Assembly: GCA_017645365.1 (NCBI GenBank)
Contig: JAGCOT010000097.1
Span: 1 to 33,168, forward strand
Length of the DNA: 33,168 bases
From: Neisseriaceae bacterium
GTDB lineage: Bacteria; Pseudomonadota; Gammaproteobacteria; Burkholderiales; Neisseriaceae
Direction of reading: 5' to 3'
Both the position numbers and the translations under genes were made by a program. Under the pieces are notes generated by a model that was given only the letters and a program-made list of their open reading frames with translations, was not told where the DNA came from and made no database searches. This document shows, one piece after another, positions 23,809-33,126 of this stretch (position 1 is the stretch's first letter; each line of letters opens with the position of its first letter).

Positions 23809-25113
23809 CTATTTGCGTTTGTTTTTATTCATAAGATACTCATATTGCTGACTCACTCTGTAATTGCCAATCTGACCTGCAAAATCCATAGTTACAACTA
23901 CCAAAATCAACAAAGAAGTACCTCCTAAATAAAATGGAATCTTCGCAAACGATACCAACAATTCAGGAATCAAACAAACAATTGCAATATAAAGAGCACC
24001 GTAGAAAGTTAAACGCAAAACAACTTTCTCAATATATTTAGCCGTATGCTCACCAGGACGCTGTCCTGGAACAAACGCTCCACTCTTTTTCAAATTATCA
24101 GCAATTTCACGCGGACTGAAAACCAATGCCGTGTAAAAATAACAAAAGAAAATAATCGCTGATGCAAAGAAAATAATGTACAAAGGCTGACCGTGCTGAA
24201 AATACAGAGCCAATTTACCTAAAAACGAACCAGAATCACCGCCATACCCACCAAACCAACTCATGATGGTTGTTGGAAATAAAATAATACTGGACGCAAA
24301 AATCGGAGGAATCACTCCTGACATATTCAGTTTGAATGGCATATGACTGGTTTGTGCTGGCATCATGGAATTACCCATTTGGCGTTTCGCATAATTGATC
24401 GGTACTTTTCGCTGACCACTTTCAATCAATACAACCAAATAAACCAATGCTAATGCTCCTGCAACAATCAACACCGCAACCAAAGCATTCAGGCTGCCTT
24501 GTGCAGTCATACTAAACAATTTTCCAATTGCACCAGGAATACCAGCAGCAATACCTGCACAAATAATGAGCGATATACCGTTGCCCACGCCACGCTCGGT
24601 GATTTGCTCCCCCAACCACATTAGAAACATTGTGCCTGTGGTCAAGCAAACAACTGTGGATACATAAAACTCAAATTGTGAAACATCAATCAATCCAGGT
24701 TGCCTGTACAACATAACCGCTGCCGCGAAACTTTGCAATGCGGCCAAAATCACCGTGCCAATACGCGTGTATTTAGTGATGACTCTACGCCCTGCCTCGC
24801 CTTCTTTTTTCAAAGCTTTAAGCGATGGAACAATTTCCGTAGCCAACTGCATCACAATAGATGCAGAAATATACGGCATAATCCCAATGGCAAAAATGGA
24901 AAAACGAGATAATGAGCCACCAGAAAACATATTCAGCATGCCCAAAATACCGTTATTCACACCTTCAAACAAACGGTTCAATTCAACAGGATTAACACCT
25001 GGAACAGGAATATGCGACCCAATACGGAACACAAATAAAGCACCTATCAAAAACATCAAGCGTTTTTTCAAATCAGGTGAAATACTGGTCCCCAATGATG
25101 ACGATTTAGCCAC
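23809..25113 (-). CDS. secY: Protein translocase channel subunit SecY
   Basis: A 434-residue inner-membrane protein with ten predicted transmembrane helices, forming the Sec channel with SecE and SecG. Visible: the plug region [40 protein letters not shown], and cytoplasmic loop 5 [20 protein letters not shown]. It is 11 bases after rplO. A partial uptake sequence is embedded at about 24489 (encoding QGSLNA). Confidence 0.97.
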   Translation of the reverse strand: MAKSSSLGTSISPDLKKRLMFLIGALFVFRIGSHIPVPGVNPVELNRLFEGVNNGILGMLNMFSGGSLSRFSIFAIGIMPYISASIVMQLATEIVPSLKALKKEGEAGRRVITKYTRIGTVILAALQSFAAAVMLYRQPGLIDVSQFEFYVSTVVCLTTGTMFLMWLGEQITERGVGNGISLIICAGIAAGIPGAIGKLFSMTAQGSLNALVAVLIVAGALALVYLVVLIESGQRKVPINYAKRQMGNSMMPAQTSHMPFKLNMSGVIPPIFASSIILFPTTIMSWFGGYGGDSGSFLGKLALYFQHGQPLYIIFFASAIIFFCYFYTALVFSPREIADNLKKSGAFVPGQRPGEHTAKYIEKVVLRLTFYGALYIAIVCLIPELLVSFAKIPFYLGGTSLLILVVVTMDFAGQIGNYRVSQQYEYLMNKNKRK

Positions 25114-25124
25114 GAGTACATTCC

Positions 25125-25559
25125 TTATTCGGCAATTTTACCGCCAGCAGCTTCAATGGCCTGACGAGCACCTTTGGTTACTTTTATACCACGCAAGGTG
25201 AACGCACGATTCAGGCTGCCTGAAAGAATAACTTTTACTTGATTAACATGAGAAGGAATTAAACAAGCCTGTTTCAAAGCCAAAACATCAACTTCATCTA
25301 CTGGAATCAAATTCAATTCACTCAATGTAATCTCTGCACAGTATCGAGCAGTCATAGATTTAAAGCCGCGTTTAGGTAAACGGCGTTGTAAAGGCATTTG
25401 ACCACCTTCAAAACCAACTTTATGAAATCCGCCAGCACGGCTTTTTTGACCTTTATGACCACGACCGCCTGTTTTACCTAAACCACTACCAATGCCACGA
25501 CCTACTCGGCGTGCCGCATGTGTTGCACCTTCTGCGGGTGCAATTGTATTCAAGTACAT
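25125..25559 (-). CDS. rplO: 50S ribosomal protein uL15
   Basis: A 144-residue protein with the glycine-rich N-terminus [20 protein letters not shown] and [20 protein letters not shown]. An exact uptake 15-mer at 25210-25224 is part of the coding sequence and supplies the residues LSGSLNRAF. Its start is two bases after the rpmD stop. Confidence 0.97.
   Translation of the reverse strand: MYLNTIAPAEGATHAARRVGRGIGSGLGKTGGRGHKGQKSRAGGFHKVGFEGGQMPLQRRLPKRGFKSMTARYCAEITLSELNLIPVDEVDVLALKQACLIPSHVNQVKVILSGSLNRAFTLRGIKVTKGARQAIEAAGGKIAE
25210..25224. repeat. DNA uptake sequence (exact 15-mer) inside rplO
   Basis: TTCAGGCTGCCTGAA, in frame, encoding SGSLN about 30 codons from the C-terminus of uL15. 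Confidence 0.9.
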
Positions 25560-25560
25560 A

Positions 25561-25743
25561 TTATTCCACCACTTCCAATAAATAGCTGATTTTATTGATC
25601 ATGCCACGATTTTCTGGAGTATCCAAAACTTCAACAGTATGCTCACGATGACGCAACCCCAAACCTTTGGCACAAGCAATATGAGAATCAATGCGACCAA
25701 TCAAACTTTTCTTTAAGGTTACTTTGATGGTTTTCTTACTCAT
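25561..25743 (-). CDS. rpmD: 50S ribosomal protein uL30
   Basis: A 60-residue protein: [20 protein letters not shown] and [20 protein letters not shown]. The start overlaps the last eight bases of rpsE, implying translational coupling. Confidence 0.96.
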   Translation of the reverse strand: MSKKTIKVTLKKSLIGRIDSHIACAKGLGLRHREHTVEVLDTPENRGMINKISYLLEVVE

Positions 25744-26257
25744 GACCTACTCCCAAAATTTGTTCTACCGTCAAACCTCGTTTCGCAGCGACTTCGGCAG
25801 GGGTATACAGTTTACTCAAACCATCTAATGTTGCTCGAACAATGTTGTATGGATTGGTTGAACCATAAACTTTGGCAGAAATATTACGAACACCCATTGC
25901 ATCAAAAACCAAACGCATTGGACCACCCGCTTTCACACCACTACCTTCTTTTGCAGGTTGCATAAATACTTTGGTTGCACCGTGTTTACCAATAACTTCG
26001 TGATGAATAGTGCCATCTTTCAAAGGAACTTTGACTAAATTACGGCGAGCTTGATCCATCGCTTTCTGAACAGCAACAGGTACTTCGCGTGCTTTCCCTT
26101 TGCCCATACCAATACGACCATCGCCATCACCAACAACTGTCAAAGCAGAAAACGCCATAATGCGACCACCTTTGACCACCTTTGTTACGCGATTGACGGC
26201 AACCATCTTCTCAATTAAACCATCTCCGCGTTCTTCTTGTGTTTCATGTTTTGCCAT
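25736..26257 (-). CDS. rpsE: 30S ribosomal protein uS5
   Basis: A 173-residue protein acting in decoding fidelity and mRNA entry. It has [20 protein letters not shown] and [20 protein letters not shown], then the S5 C-terminal domain with [16 protein letters not shown]. It lies 20 bases after rplR. Confidence 0.97.
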   Translation of the reverse strand: MAKHETQEERGDGLIEKMVAVNRVTKVVKGGRIMAFSALTVVGDGDGRIGMGKGKAREVPVAVQKAMDQARRNLVKVPLKDGTIHHEVIGKHGATKVFMQPAKEGSGVKAGGPMRLVFDAMGVRNISAKVYGSTNPYNIVRATLDGLSKLYTPAEVAAKRGLTVEQILGVGHE

Positions 26258-26277
26258 TACTTGACTCCGTAATTGAT

Positions 26278-26625
26278 TTAGAAGCTCAAACCATTTTCAC
26301 GTGCAGCTTCAGCAAGTGCTTTGACACGACCATGATATTGAAAACCAGAACGATCAAAAGCTACTTTTTCAATACCAGCGACTTTCGCTTTTTCAGCAAT
26401 ACGCTTACCCACTAAACTTGCTGCTGCAATATTGCCACCTTGTTTAAATTCGCTACGTACTTCTGCTTCAACACTAGAAGCTTGAGCAAGCACACGATCG
26501 GCATCAATAATTTGAGCATAAATGTGATTGTTGCTACGATAAACGCACAGACGAACAGTATTCATTGCTGCAATTTTGGCACGGGTTTTGCGTGCACGAC
26601 GCAGACGAGCTATTTTTTTATTCAT
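26278..26625 (-). CDS. rplR: 50S ribosomal protein uL18
   Basis: A 115-residue 5S rRNA-binding protein: [40 protein letters not shown] and [20 protein letters not shown]. Two ATGs are adjacent (26628 and 26625); the second is better spaced from the TGAGG ribosome site. The first codon of the longest frame is a TTG and is rejected. Confidence 0.95.
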   Translation of the reverse strand: MNKKIARLRRARKTRAKIAAMNTVRLCVYRSNNHIYAQIIDADRVLAQASSVEAEVRSEFKQGGNIAAASLVGKRIAEKAKVAGIEKVAFDRSGFQYHGRVKALAEAARENGLSF

Positions 26626-26639
26626 CATCAAAACCTCAA

Positions 26640-27176
26640 TTATTTTTTCTTGGTTTCTTTTAAGACAATTGTTTCATCAGCATAACGAACACCTTTACCT
26701 TTATAAGGTTCAGGAGCACGGAAACCACGAATTTCTGCTGCAACTTGACCCACCTTTTGGCGATCTGCCCCAGAAATAACAATTTCCGTTTGCGACGGTG
26801 TTTGTGCTGTGATGCCATCTGGTAAATTGTAAATGACAGGGTGAGAGTAACCCAATGCGAGATTCAAAACTTTACCTTGTGCTTGAGCACGATAACCAAC
26901 GCCCACCAATTGAAGTTTCTTTTCAAATCCTTCAGAAACACCTTTCACCATATTGGCAATCAATGCACGGAATGTTCCAGATAAAGCATTAGCATCCCGA
27001 CTATCATTCTTCACATTGAATGTAATCTGACCATTGTCCACTTTCACTTCGACATGTTGGTCATTCAGACGCTGTTTCAACTCACCCAATTTACCTTTAA
27101 CAGTAATTTCACCATCAGCGACCTTAACATCAACACCAGAAGGAATTGTCACTGGATTTTTTGCAATACGCGACAT
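26640..27176 (-). CDS. rplF: 50S ribosomal protein uL6
   Basis: A 178-residue protein near the sarcin-ricin loop: [37 protein letters not shown] and the C-terminal [18 protein letters not shown]. The start at 27176 follows AAGGAGGAAAAC and overlaps the end of rpsH (stop at 27188) only in the Shine-Dalgarno region; the longer frame to 27203 is rejected. Confidence 0.97.
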   Translation of the reverse strand: MSRIAKNPVTIPSGVDVKVADGEITVKGKLGELKQRLNDQHVEVKVDNGQITFNVKNDSRDANALSGTFRALIANMVKGVSEGFEKKLQLVGVGYRAQAQGKVLNLALGYSHPVIYNLPDGITAQTPSQTEIVISGADRQKVGQVAAEIRGFRAPEPYKGKGVRYADETIVLKETKKK

Positions 27177-27187
27177 CGTTTTCCTCC

Positions 27188-27580
27188 TTATGCCACAATA
27201 CAAAGCAACTCACCACCAACACCGTTGGCTCTTGCTTTGCGGTCAGTCATTACACCCTTGGAAGTGCTAACAATAGCAACACCCAAACCATTCATTACAC
27301 TTGGAATTTCCTGTGCACCTTTATAAATACGCAAGCCTGGTCGTGAAACACGCTTAATCTGCTCAATAACAGGACGGCCTGCATAATATTTCAAGTCAAT
27401 GGTCAACACTGGTTTTGCATCTGTGCTGACAGCGAAATTCTCAATATAGCCTTCTTCTTTCAGAACTTGTGCAATAGAACACTTCAATTTAGAAGATGGC
27501 ATCGAAACATTAACCTTATTCGCATGTTGAGCATTGCGAATGCGGGTCAACATATCGGAAATAGGATCATGCATACTCAT
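27188..27580 (-). CDS. rpsH: 30S ribosomal protein uS8
   Basis: A 130-residue 16S rRNA-binding protein; in E. coli it also represses the spc operon by binding near the rplE start. It begins [20 protein letters not shown] and ends in the conserved [20 protein letters not shown] block. ATG 27580 follows GAGAG; a second ATG at 27574 is possible. Confidence 0.97.
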   Translation of the reverse strand: MSMHDPISDMLTRIRNAQHANKVNVSMPSSKLKCSIAQVLKEEGYIENFAVSTDAKPVLTIDLKYYAGRPVIEQIKRVSRPGLRIYKGAQEIPSVMNGLGVAIVSTSKGVMTDRKARANGVGGELLCIVA

Positions 27581-27593
27581 TATTTCTCTCCTA

Positions 27594-27899
27594 TTACCAG
27601 CTGGCCTTAATCACACCAGGGATTTCACCACGCATGGCGATTTCACGAATTTTTGTACGCCCCAAACCAAACTTACGGAAAGTACCGCGAGGACGACCCG
27701 TCAATGCACAACGACGACGCTGACGAACAGGCATTGCATTACGAGGAATGGCTTGAAATTTCAAGCGAGCCTCGAATTTTTCTTCTGGCGTTGCATTGCT
27801 GTCGTTGATAACGGCCATAATTGCTTCGCGTTTTGCGGCATATTTTTTCGCCATAGCAAGACGCTTCAGATCTCTGTTAATTAAAGATTTTTTAGCCAT
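27594..27899 (-). CDS. rpsN: 30S ribosomal protein uS14 (long, zinc-free form)
   Basis: A 101-residue protein ending [20 protein letters not shown] and [11 protein letters not shown]. It lacks the four-cysteine zinc site of the short paralogue. Located between rplE and rpsH, one base-pair step from each. Confidence 0.97.
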   Translation of the reverse strand: MAKKSLINRDLKRLAMAKKYAAKREAIMAVINDSNATPEEKFEARLKFQAIPRNAMPVRQRRRCALTGRPRGTFRKFGLGRTKIREIAMRGEIPGVIKASW

Positions 27900-27901
27900 A
27901 A

Positions 27902-28441
27902 TTAACCCTTAAATGGAAATTTGAATAAAGCCAGCAATTCGCGAGCTTCTTCATCAGTTTTCGCTGTTGTGGTAATCGTGATGTTCATACCACGCAACGC
28001 ATCAATTTTGTCGTATTCAATTTCTGGGAAAATGATTTGCTCACGCACACCCATATTGTAATTACCACGACCATCAAATGATTTCGCAGAAACACCACGA
28101 AAATCGCGAACGCGAGGCAATGCAATAGAAATCAAACGATCTAAAAACTCAAACATACGCTCACGACGCAAGGTTACTTTACAGCCGATTGGATAATTAT
28201 CACGGATTTTAAAACCTGCGATTGATTTGCGTGCCACTGTAACCACTGGTTTTTGACCCGCAATTTTTTCCATATCCGCCACAGCGTGTTCCATCACTTT
28301 TTTATCCGCAACCGCTTCACCAACACCCATGTTCAAGGTGATTTTTTCGATGCGTGGAACTTCCATAACGCTCTTGTAGTTGAATTTTTTCATCAATTCA
28401 GGAACTACTGTATCTTTATAAAATTCTCTTAATCGTGCCAT
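27902..28441 (-). CDS. rplE: 50S ribosomal protein uL5
   Basis: A 179-residue 5S rRNA-binding protein: [40 protein letters not shown] and [20 protein letters not shown]. The start is three bases after the rplX stop. Confidence 0.97.
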   Translation of the reverse strand: MARLREFYKDTVVPELMKKFNYKSVMEVPRIEKITLNMGVGEAVADKKVMEHAVADMEKIAGQKPVVTVARKSIAGFKIRDNYPIGCKVTLRRERMFEFLDRLISIALPRVRDFRGVSAKSFDGRGNYNMGVREQIIFPEIEYDKIDALRGMNITITTTAKTDEEARELLALFKFPFKG

Positions 28442-28444
28442 TTC

Positions 28445-28765
28445 TTACTCCTTGCGTGCGATTTCTGCACCGTTAGATTTGAAAAAACGCACTTTCTCGC
28501 CATTTTCGAGCACCTTAATACCTACTCGGTCAGCTTTTTGTGTTTCTGGGTTCAAAATGGCTACATTAGAAACATCCAAAGGCATATTTTTGGTAATAAT
28601 GCCTCCTTCAATTTGACGCATAGGATTAGGTTTTTGGTGGCGTTTCACAACATTCACACCATCAACAATCACACGATCACCCAAAACTCGAACAACTTCG
28701 CCTTGACGACCTTTATCTTTACCAGCAATAACAACTACTCTATCGCCTTTAATAATCTTTTTCAT
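28445..28765 (-). CDS. rplX: 50S ribosomal protein uL24
   Basis: A 106-residue KOW-domain protein starting large-subunit assembly: [20 protein letters not shown] and [20 protein letters not shown]. Follows rplN after 12 bases. Confidence 0.97.
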   Translation of the reverse strand: MKKIIKGDRVVVIAGKDKGRQGEVVRVLGDRVIVDGVNVVKRHQKPNPMRQIEGGIITKNMPLDVSNVAILNPETQKADRVGIKVLENGEKVRFFKSNGAEIARKE

Positions 28766-28777
28766 ACCAAGGCTCCC

Positions 28778-29146
28778 TTAAATTACTTCTGGCGCTAAAG
28801 ATACGATTTTCATGAACCGCTCTGTACGCAATTCGCGTGTTACAGGACCGAAAATACGAGTACCTAAAGGTTCCAATTTATTATTGAGCAAAACTGCTGC
28901 ATTGTTATCAAATTTAATCAATGCACCGTCTGCACGGCGTACGCCTTTAGCTGTACGCACAACCACCGCATTGTATACTTCACCTTTTTTTACACGCCCG
29001 CGTGGTGCAGCATCTTTAACTGTTACTTTGATGATGTCACCAACAGAAGCATAACGGCGTTTTGAGCCACCCAACACTTTAATGCACATCACACGGCGTG
29101 CACCAGAGTTGTCAGCCACATCCAACATGGTCTGCATCTGAATCAT
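28778..29146 (-). CDS. rplN: 50S ribosomal protein uL14
   Basis: A 122-residue protein at the subunit interface: [40 protein letters not shown] and the C-terminal [19 protein letters not shown]. It is the first gene of the cluster here. The usual upstream genes of the S10 operon (rpsQ, rpmC, rplP) are absent and a strong promoter stands in their place. Confidence 0.97.
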   Translation of the reverse strand: MIQMQTMLDVADNSGARRVMCIKVLGGSKRRYASVGDIIKVTVKDAAPRGRVKKGEVYNAVVVRTAKGVRRADGALIKFDNNAAVLLNNKLEPLGTRIFGPVTRELRTERFMKIVSLAPEVI

Positions 29147-29210
29147 TTGTGTATATCCTAATCTATAACTGGCATAATTGATCTGTTCAGACTTGCACCT
29201 AAAAATGCTT

Positions 29211-29225
29211 TTCAGGCTGCCTGAA
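29211..29225. repeat. DNA uptake sequence (exact 15-mer) in the rplN leader
   Basis: TTCAGGCTGCCTGAA lies 65 bases upstream of the rplN start, within the transcribed leader. CCTTAAATTTAAGG, a perfect 14-bp palindrome, follows at 29227-29240. Confidence 0.88.
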
Positions 29226-29276
29226 ACCTTAAATTTAAGGTATTGCTCAATCTGTTCCAGTTCCCGAAGGGTAAAG

Positions 29277-29300
29277 AAAAAACGCTTCGCTCACCGAAGC
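29277..29300 (-). terminator. Hairpin with U tract just downstream of the rplN promoter
   Basis: On the minus strand GCTTCG (29300-29295), loop GTGAG, CGAAGC (29289-29284), then GTTTTTTC. It begins only nine bases after the TATAAT box. It is either a leader attenuator for the ribosomal cluster or the dnaE terminator placed on top of the promoter; the sequence allows both. Confidence 0.65.
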
Positions 29301-29309
29301 AAAAGAAAG

Positions 29310-29338
29310 ATTATACGAGCCTTTTTGTTTTTTGGCAA
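29310..29338 (-). promoter_or_regulatory. Strong promoter for the rplN-rplQ cluster
   Basis: TTGCCA (29338-29333) and TATAAT (29315-29310) on the minus strand with 17 bases between them. It lies about 74 bases after the dnaE stop and 164 bases before the rplN ATG, giving a long leader. Confidence 0.85.
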
Positions 29339-29411
29339 GTGTGTTTTTCATTTTTTGCGAGTCATCTGTAACGAGATGTTACAAAAAGCACTTGTATAAG
29401 AGCTTGAACTC

Positions 29412-32400
29412 TTAAAATTTTAATTCAATATGTTGATGTCCAATCAAATTACCAATCTCTTCGAGCAACTCTTGTGATGGTGTAACCGTTATATCGCTTT
29501 TCAGGCTGCCTGAAACTTGATTACTTATGTATTCAATACTGATGGGAACTGTGCGTTCTCCTTTGGGGGCGGTTTGAATGATTTGTGCAATTTGCTCAAT
29601 CGGGTCTTCATGATGCAAAATGATTTCTACATATCGTATACGACTCATGCGTACTTGATTTAAACCTCGTATCTGCTTGGCAAGAATTCGCACTTGCGTG
29701 TTGTCTTTACGGTCTTCTGTAATTTGACAATTAAATAGTAAGGCAGTATCGGGTTTTAAATCTTCGCCGTATTCCTGTATGGTAGTTTCAGGCACCATTA
29801 CTTCTTGCTTACCTGTATTATCTTCCAAAACCACTATGTACAATTTGCTGTTGTCTTTTGTATAAATAAAACGCACGGAAGTTACAAAACCACCAATCCA
29901 AGCAGTTTTTTTAAATCCCAAAGGTTGTAGATGCCTTAATGGTGTTGATGCAATAGCACGAATTTCTTTTGCATAAGGTTCAAAAGGATGGGCAGAAAAA
30001 TAAAATCCCATGACCATTTTTTCTTGAATCAGTTTTTCGGTTAACTTCCATGGTTTTTCTTCTTTTAACTGCACTGCTTCAATCGCATCGCTTACTGCAT
30101 CAAACAATCCGCATTGCATTTGAGAAGCTGCTTTTTGCTCGGCATAATCCATCGCCAAATCAATATTGGCAAGTAATTGAGCACGATTGCTGTTGATATC
30201 ATCAAAAGCCCCAGCACAAATCAATGCTTCTAAAACACGCCGATTGACTTGCTGTTTATCCACTCGCTGACAAAAATCAAACAGATCTTTAAATTTTCCG
30301 CCTGCCTGTCGGGCTTCACAAATCAGATTGATGACATTTTCGCCCGTACCTTTAATCGCCCCCAAAGCATAACGAATTTGCGTGGGTGATAATGGCGTAA
30401 AGCGATAATTAGACTCATTGACCAATGGCGGTAAAAATTGAATGCCGTTTTCTCGTGCATCGTCATGGAAAATTTTAAGTTGGTCGGTATTGGCCATTTC
30501 ACTGGACATGGTGGCGGCAAAAAATTCTGCGGTGTAATGTTTTTTCAACCAAGCGGTTTGATAAGAAACCAAAGCATAAGCAGCAGCATGAGATTTGTTA
30601 AATCCATATCCTGCAAATTTTTCCATGTAGTCGAAAATTTCATTCGCTTTGGCTTCATCAATACCTTTTTGAGCAGCTCCATCGACAAAAATCTGTCGAT
30701 GTTTAATCATTTCTTCTGCTTTTTTCTTACCCATTGCACGCCGCAGCATATCCGCACCACCCAATGAATAACCTGCACATACTTGTGCCACTTGCATCAC
30801 TTGTTCTTGATACACCATGACACCATAAGTAGGTCGCAAAACGCTTTCCAATACTGGATGCAGGTATTCAAACGGCTTACCACGCATGCGTGCAATAAAA
30901 TCTGGTATCAAATCCATCGGACCTGGTCGATAAAGAGAAACAAAAGCAATCAATTCTTCAAATTGTGTTGCCCCTGCTTCTTTCAGCATGCGTTTCATAC
31001 CTGTGGATTCAAACTGGAAAACCGCTGTTGTATTGCCTTTGGCAAAAATATCTCGATAAACAGAAGCATCGTCTAATGGAATTTCTTCAATATGAATTTC
31101 TTCCTGACGAAGTTGTTGAATCATCTCTTCTGCCATTCGAATAATGGTTAAATTACGCAAACCCAAAAAGTCGAACTTCACCAAACCTGCTTGTTCCACA
31201 TCGTCTTTATCGTACATGGAAACTGTAACCGCATCATCATTGGCGGCACGATACACGGGACAATAATCCGTCAATTTTCCTTTGGCAATAAGCACGCCAC
31301 CTGCATGCATTCCTGTCCCACGCGTTAAGTCTTCCAACTTCATTGATAACGACATGATTTCATGTGCGTTTTCTTGGTCCAAGAATTTTTTGATTTCAGG
31401 CTCACTTTCCAAAGCTTGTGCCAAATGCATCGGTTTGTTTTTTTCTACTGGAATTAACTTGGATAATTTATCGCAAACCGCAAAAGGAAATTCCAACACT
31501 CGCCCCACATCTCGGACAACAGCCTTACTGGACAATGTAGAAAAGGTAATAATTTGACTGACCGCATCTTCGCCGTATTGATGTCGCACATAATCAATCA
31601 CACGATACCGATTTTCCTGACAGAAATCGACATCAAAGTCAGGCATAGAAACACGCTCTGGATTTAAAAAGCGTTCAAACAGCAAGGCGTATCGCAATGG
31701 GTCTAAATCGGTGATTTTTAAAGCGTACGCCACCAAAGAACCTGCCCCAGAACCACGACCTGGTCCCACTGGACAGTTATTATTTTTTGCCCAGTTAATA
31801 AAATCGGCGACAATTAAAAAATATCCTGGAAAATCCATCTGAATAATAATATCCAGTTCGAATTCCAAGCGTTGCTGGTATTCAGGAAGCTTTTGCATGC
31901 GTTCTGCTTCGTCTGGATACAACACCTTCATGCGTTGCAACAAACCTGCTCTTGCTTCCTGTTGTAAGTATTCGCCCAAAGACAAATTGTTTGGCGTAGG
32001 AAATTGTGGCAAAAAGTGTTTACCTAAAACAATTTCTGTGGAACATCGTTTGGCAATTTCAACAGTATTTTCAATCGCTTCGGGCAAATCGGAAAATAAT
32101 TCCTGCATCCTTTGCCCTGATAAAAAAAATTGCGATGGGTGAAATTTTCTTTCTCGTTTATCGTCAGCAAGCAATTCTCCTGCCCCAATGCACACACGCA
32201 CTTCGTGGGCAATAAAGTCATCGGCTTGCATAAACTGTACAGGGTGTGTGGCAACCACTGGCAAATCTAATTTTTCTGCAATATTCAGGCTGCCTGAAAG
32301 TGCAGTTTCATGATGCTGACGCAAAGCATCAAAGCGTTGATTTAACGATTCTGAAAAAGCATTACGATCATGCTCGGGCAAGCGTTGAATTTCCAAATAA

Positions 32401-32897
32401 AAAGCATTCGGAAACAAATCCGCAAGATATTGTGCAATTTTTTCAGCCTGCCTGTATTGTTCATTGAGAATCGCCTGACCAATCGCACCGTCTTTACCAC
32501 CTGACAAACAAATCAAACCTGTGCGATCGTCATTTTCAATCCAAGACCAATCCAGTTGCGGACGAATTTCTCGCTGTTCATCAATATGTGCTTTGGTGAG
32601 CCATTCGCATAATGTTTGATAGCCCTGATGATTCTTTGCCAAAAACAATAATCGTGAAGATGGTTCCTCTGGGGAACGCGATTTCATTTCAGCATCAACG
32701 CCCAAAATGGGAACAATGCCATGATTGCGACAGGATTTATAAAACTTAATCGCCGCAAACATATTCATGGCATCAGTTAACGCCATGGCTGGAAATTGCT
32801 GTTCTACTGCAAAACGCACAGCATCATCTAAACGAACCGTACCGTCTTCAATAGAAAATTCAGAATGTACGCGTAAAGAAACAAAAGAATTCATCAT
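29412..32897 (-). CDS. dnaE: DNA polymerase III alpha subunit
   Basis: A 1161-residue replicative polymerase. The N-terminal PHP domain starts SFVSLRVHSEFSIEDGTVRL. The polymerase core has GPGRGSGAGSLVAYAL (378-393) and the catalytic aspartates in MPDFDVDF (420, 422); the third aspartate is in VKFDFLGLRNLTII. The finger region TYGVMVYQEQVMQVAQV, an OB-fold (about 965-1050, starting AWIGGFVTSVRFIY) and a C-terminal tail follow. Uptake sequences are embedded at 29500-29514 (encoding SGSLK) and 32284-32298 (SGSLN). ATG 32897 is followed by a second ATG. The upstream region is only 41 bases before an IS. Confidence 0.97.
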   Translation of the reverse strand: MMNSFVSLRVHSEFSIEDGTVRLDDAVRFAVEQQFPAMALTDAMNMFAAIKFYKSCRNHGIVPILGVDAEMKSRSPEEPSSRLLFLAKNHQGYQTLCEWLTKAHIDEQREIRPQLDWSWIENDDRTGLICLSGGKDGAIGQAILNEQYRQAEKIAQYLADLFPNAFYLEIQRLPEHDRNAFSESLNQRFDALRQHHETALSGSLNIAEKLDLPVVATHPVQFMQADDFIAHEVRVCIGAGELLADDKRERKFHPSQFFLSGQRMQELFSDLPEAIENTVEIAKRCSTEIVLGKHFLPQFPTPNNLSLGEYLQQEARAGLLQRMKVLYPDEAERMQKLPEYQQRLEFELDIIIQMDFPGYFLIVADFINWAKNNNCPVGPGRGSGAGSLVAYALKITDLDPLRYALLFERFLNPERVSMPDFDVDFCQENRYRVIDYVRHQYGEDAVSQIITFSTLSSKAVVRDVGRVLEFPFAVCDKLSKLIPVEKNKPMHLAQALESEPEIKKFLDQENAHEIMSLSMKLEDLTRGTGMHAGGVLIAKGKLTDYCPVYRAANDDAVTVSMYDKDDVEQAGLVKFDFLGLRNLTIIRMAEEMIQQLRQEEIHIEEIPLDDASVYRDIFAKGNTTAVFQFESTGMKRMLKEAGATQFEELIAFVSLYRPGPMDLIPDFIARMRGKPFEYLHPVLESVLRPTYGVMVYQEQVMQVAQVCAGYSLGGADMLRRAMGKKKAEEMIKHRQIFVDGAAQKGIDEAKANEIFDYMEKFAGYGFNKSHAAAYALVSYQTAWLKKHYTAEFFAATMSSEMANTDQLKIFHDDARENGIQFLPPLVNESNYRFTPLSPTQIRYALGAIKGTGENVINLICEARQAGGKFKDLFDFCQRVDKQQVNRRVLEALICAGAFDDINSNRAQLLANIDLAMDYAEQKAASQMQCGLFDAVSDAIEAVQLKEEKPWKLTEKLIQEKMVMGFYFSAHPFEPYAKEIRAIASTPLRHLQPLGFKKTAWIGGFVTSVRFIYTKDNSKLYIVVLEDNTGKQEVMVPETTIQEYGEDLKPDTALLFNCQITEDRKDNTQVRILAKQIRGLNQVRMSRIRYVEIILHHEDPIEQIAQIIQTAPKGERTVPISIEYISNQVSGSLKSDITVTPSQELLEEIGNLIGHQHIELKF
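29500..29514. repeat. DNA uptake sequence (exact 15-mer) inside dnaE, 3' part
   Basis: TTCAGGCTGCCTGAA encodes SGSLK about 30 codons before the stop. Confidence 0.9.
32284..32298. repeat. DNA uptake sequence (exact 15-mer) inside dnaE, 5' part
   Basis: TTCAGGCTGCCTGAA encodes SGSLN near residue 202, at the end of the PHP region. Confidence 0.9.
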
Positions 32898-32908
32898 CGT
32901 ATGAACTT

Positions 32909-32923
32909 TTCAGGCTGCCTGAA
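32909..32923. repeat. DNA uptake sequence (exact 15-mer) upstream of dnaE
   Basis: TTCAGGCTGCCTGAA lies 12 bases before the dnaE ATG and 16 bases from the IS tip. Confidence 0.9.
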
Positions 32924-32938
32924 AACTTAATATATTTT

Positions 32939-33126
32939 GGGGCTGTATTAGATTAGCCCAAAAAATTGTTAAATTCCACACCATTTTCGCAATGTTTTGA
33001 GTTGCTGTTTTGGTGTCCCATAGTTAAATCTAGGGGCTGTATTAGATTAGCCCAAAAAATTGTTAAATTCCACACCATTTTCGCAAGGTTTTGAGTTGCT
33101 GTCTTGGTGTCCCATAGTTAAATCTA
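32939..33126. repeat. Tandem duplication of the 94-bp IS end
   Basis: Unit 1 is 32939-33032 and unit 2 is 33033-33126. They differ at two positions: T or G within CGCAATGTT/CGCAAGGTT, and T or C within GCTGTTTTGG/GCTGTCTTGG. Each unit holds one terminal inverted repeat and the last 30 or so transposase codons with the stop. Confidence 0.93.

Noticed and set aside
29367-29414. Terminator for dnaE from the TGTAAC/GTTACA and TAAGAG/CTCTTA inverted repeats
   Set aside because: Neither stem is followed by a U tract on the minus strand; the hairpin at 29284-29300 is a better candidate.
139-32938. Composite transposon carried by the two flanking IS copies
   Set aside because: The interior is essential core genome (ribosomal proteins, rpoA, dnaE, lpxC), so movement as a unit is implausible; a contig boundary explains it better.
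32969-33032. Separate small gene in the duplicated IS end
   Set aside because: It is only the copied C-terminal codons of the transposase without start or ribosome site.
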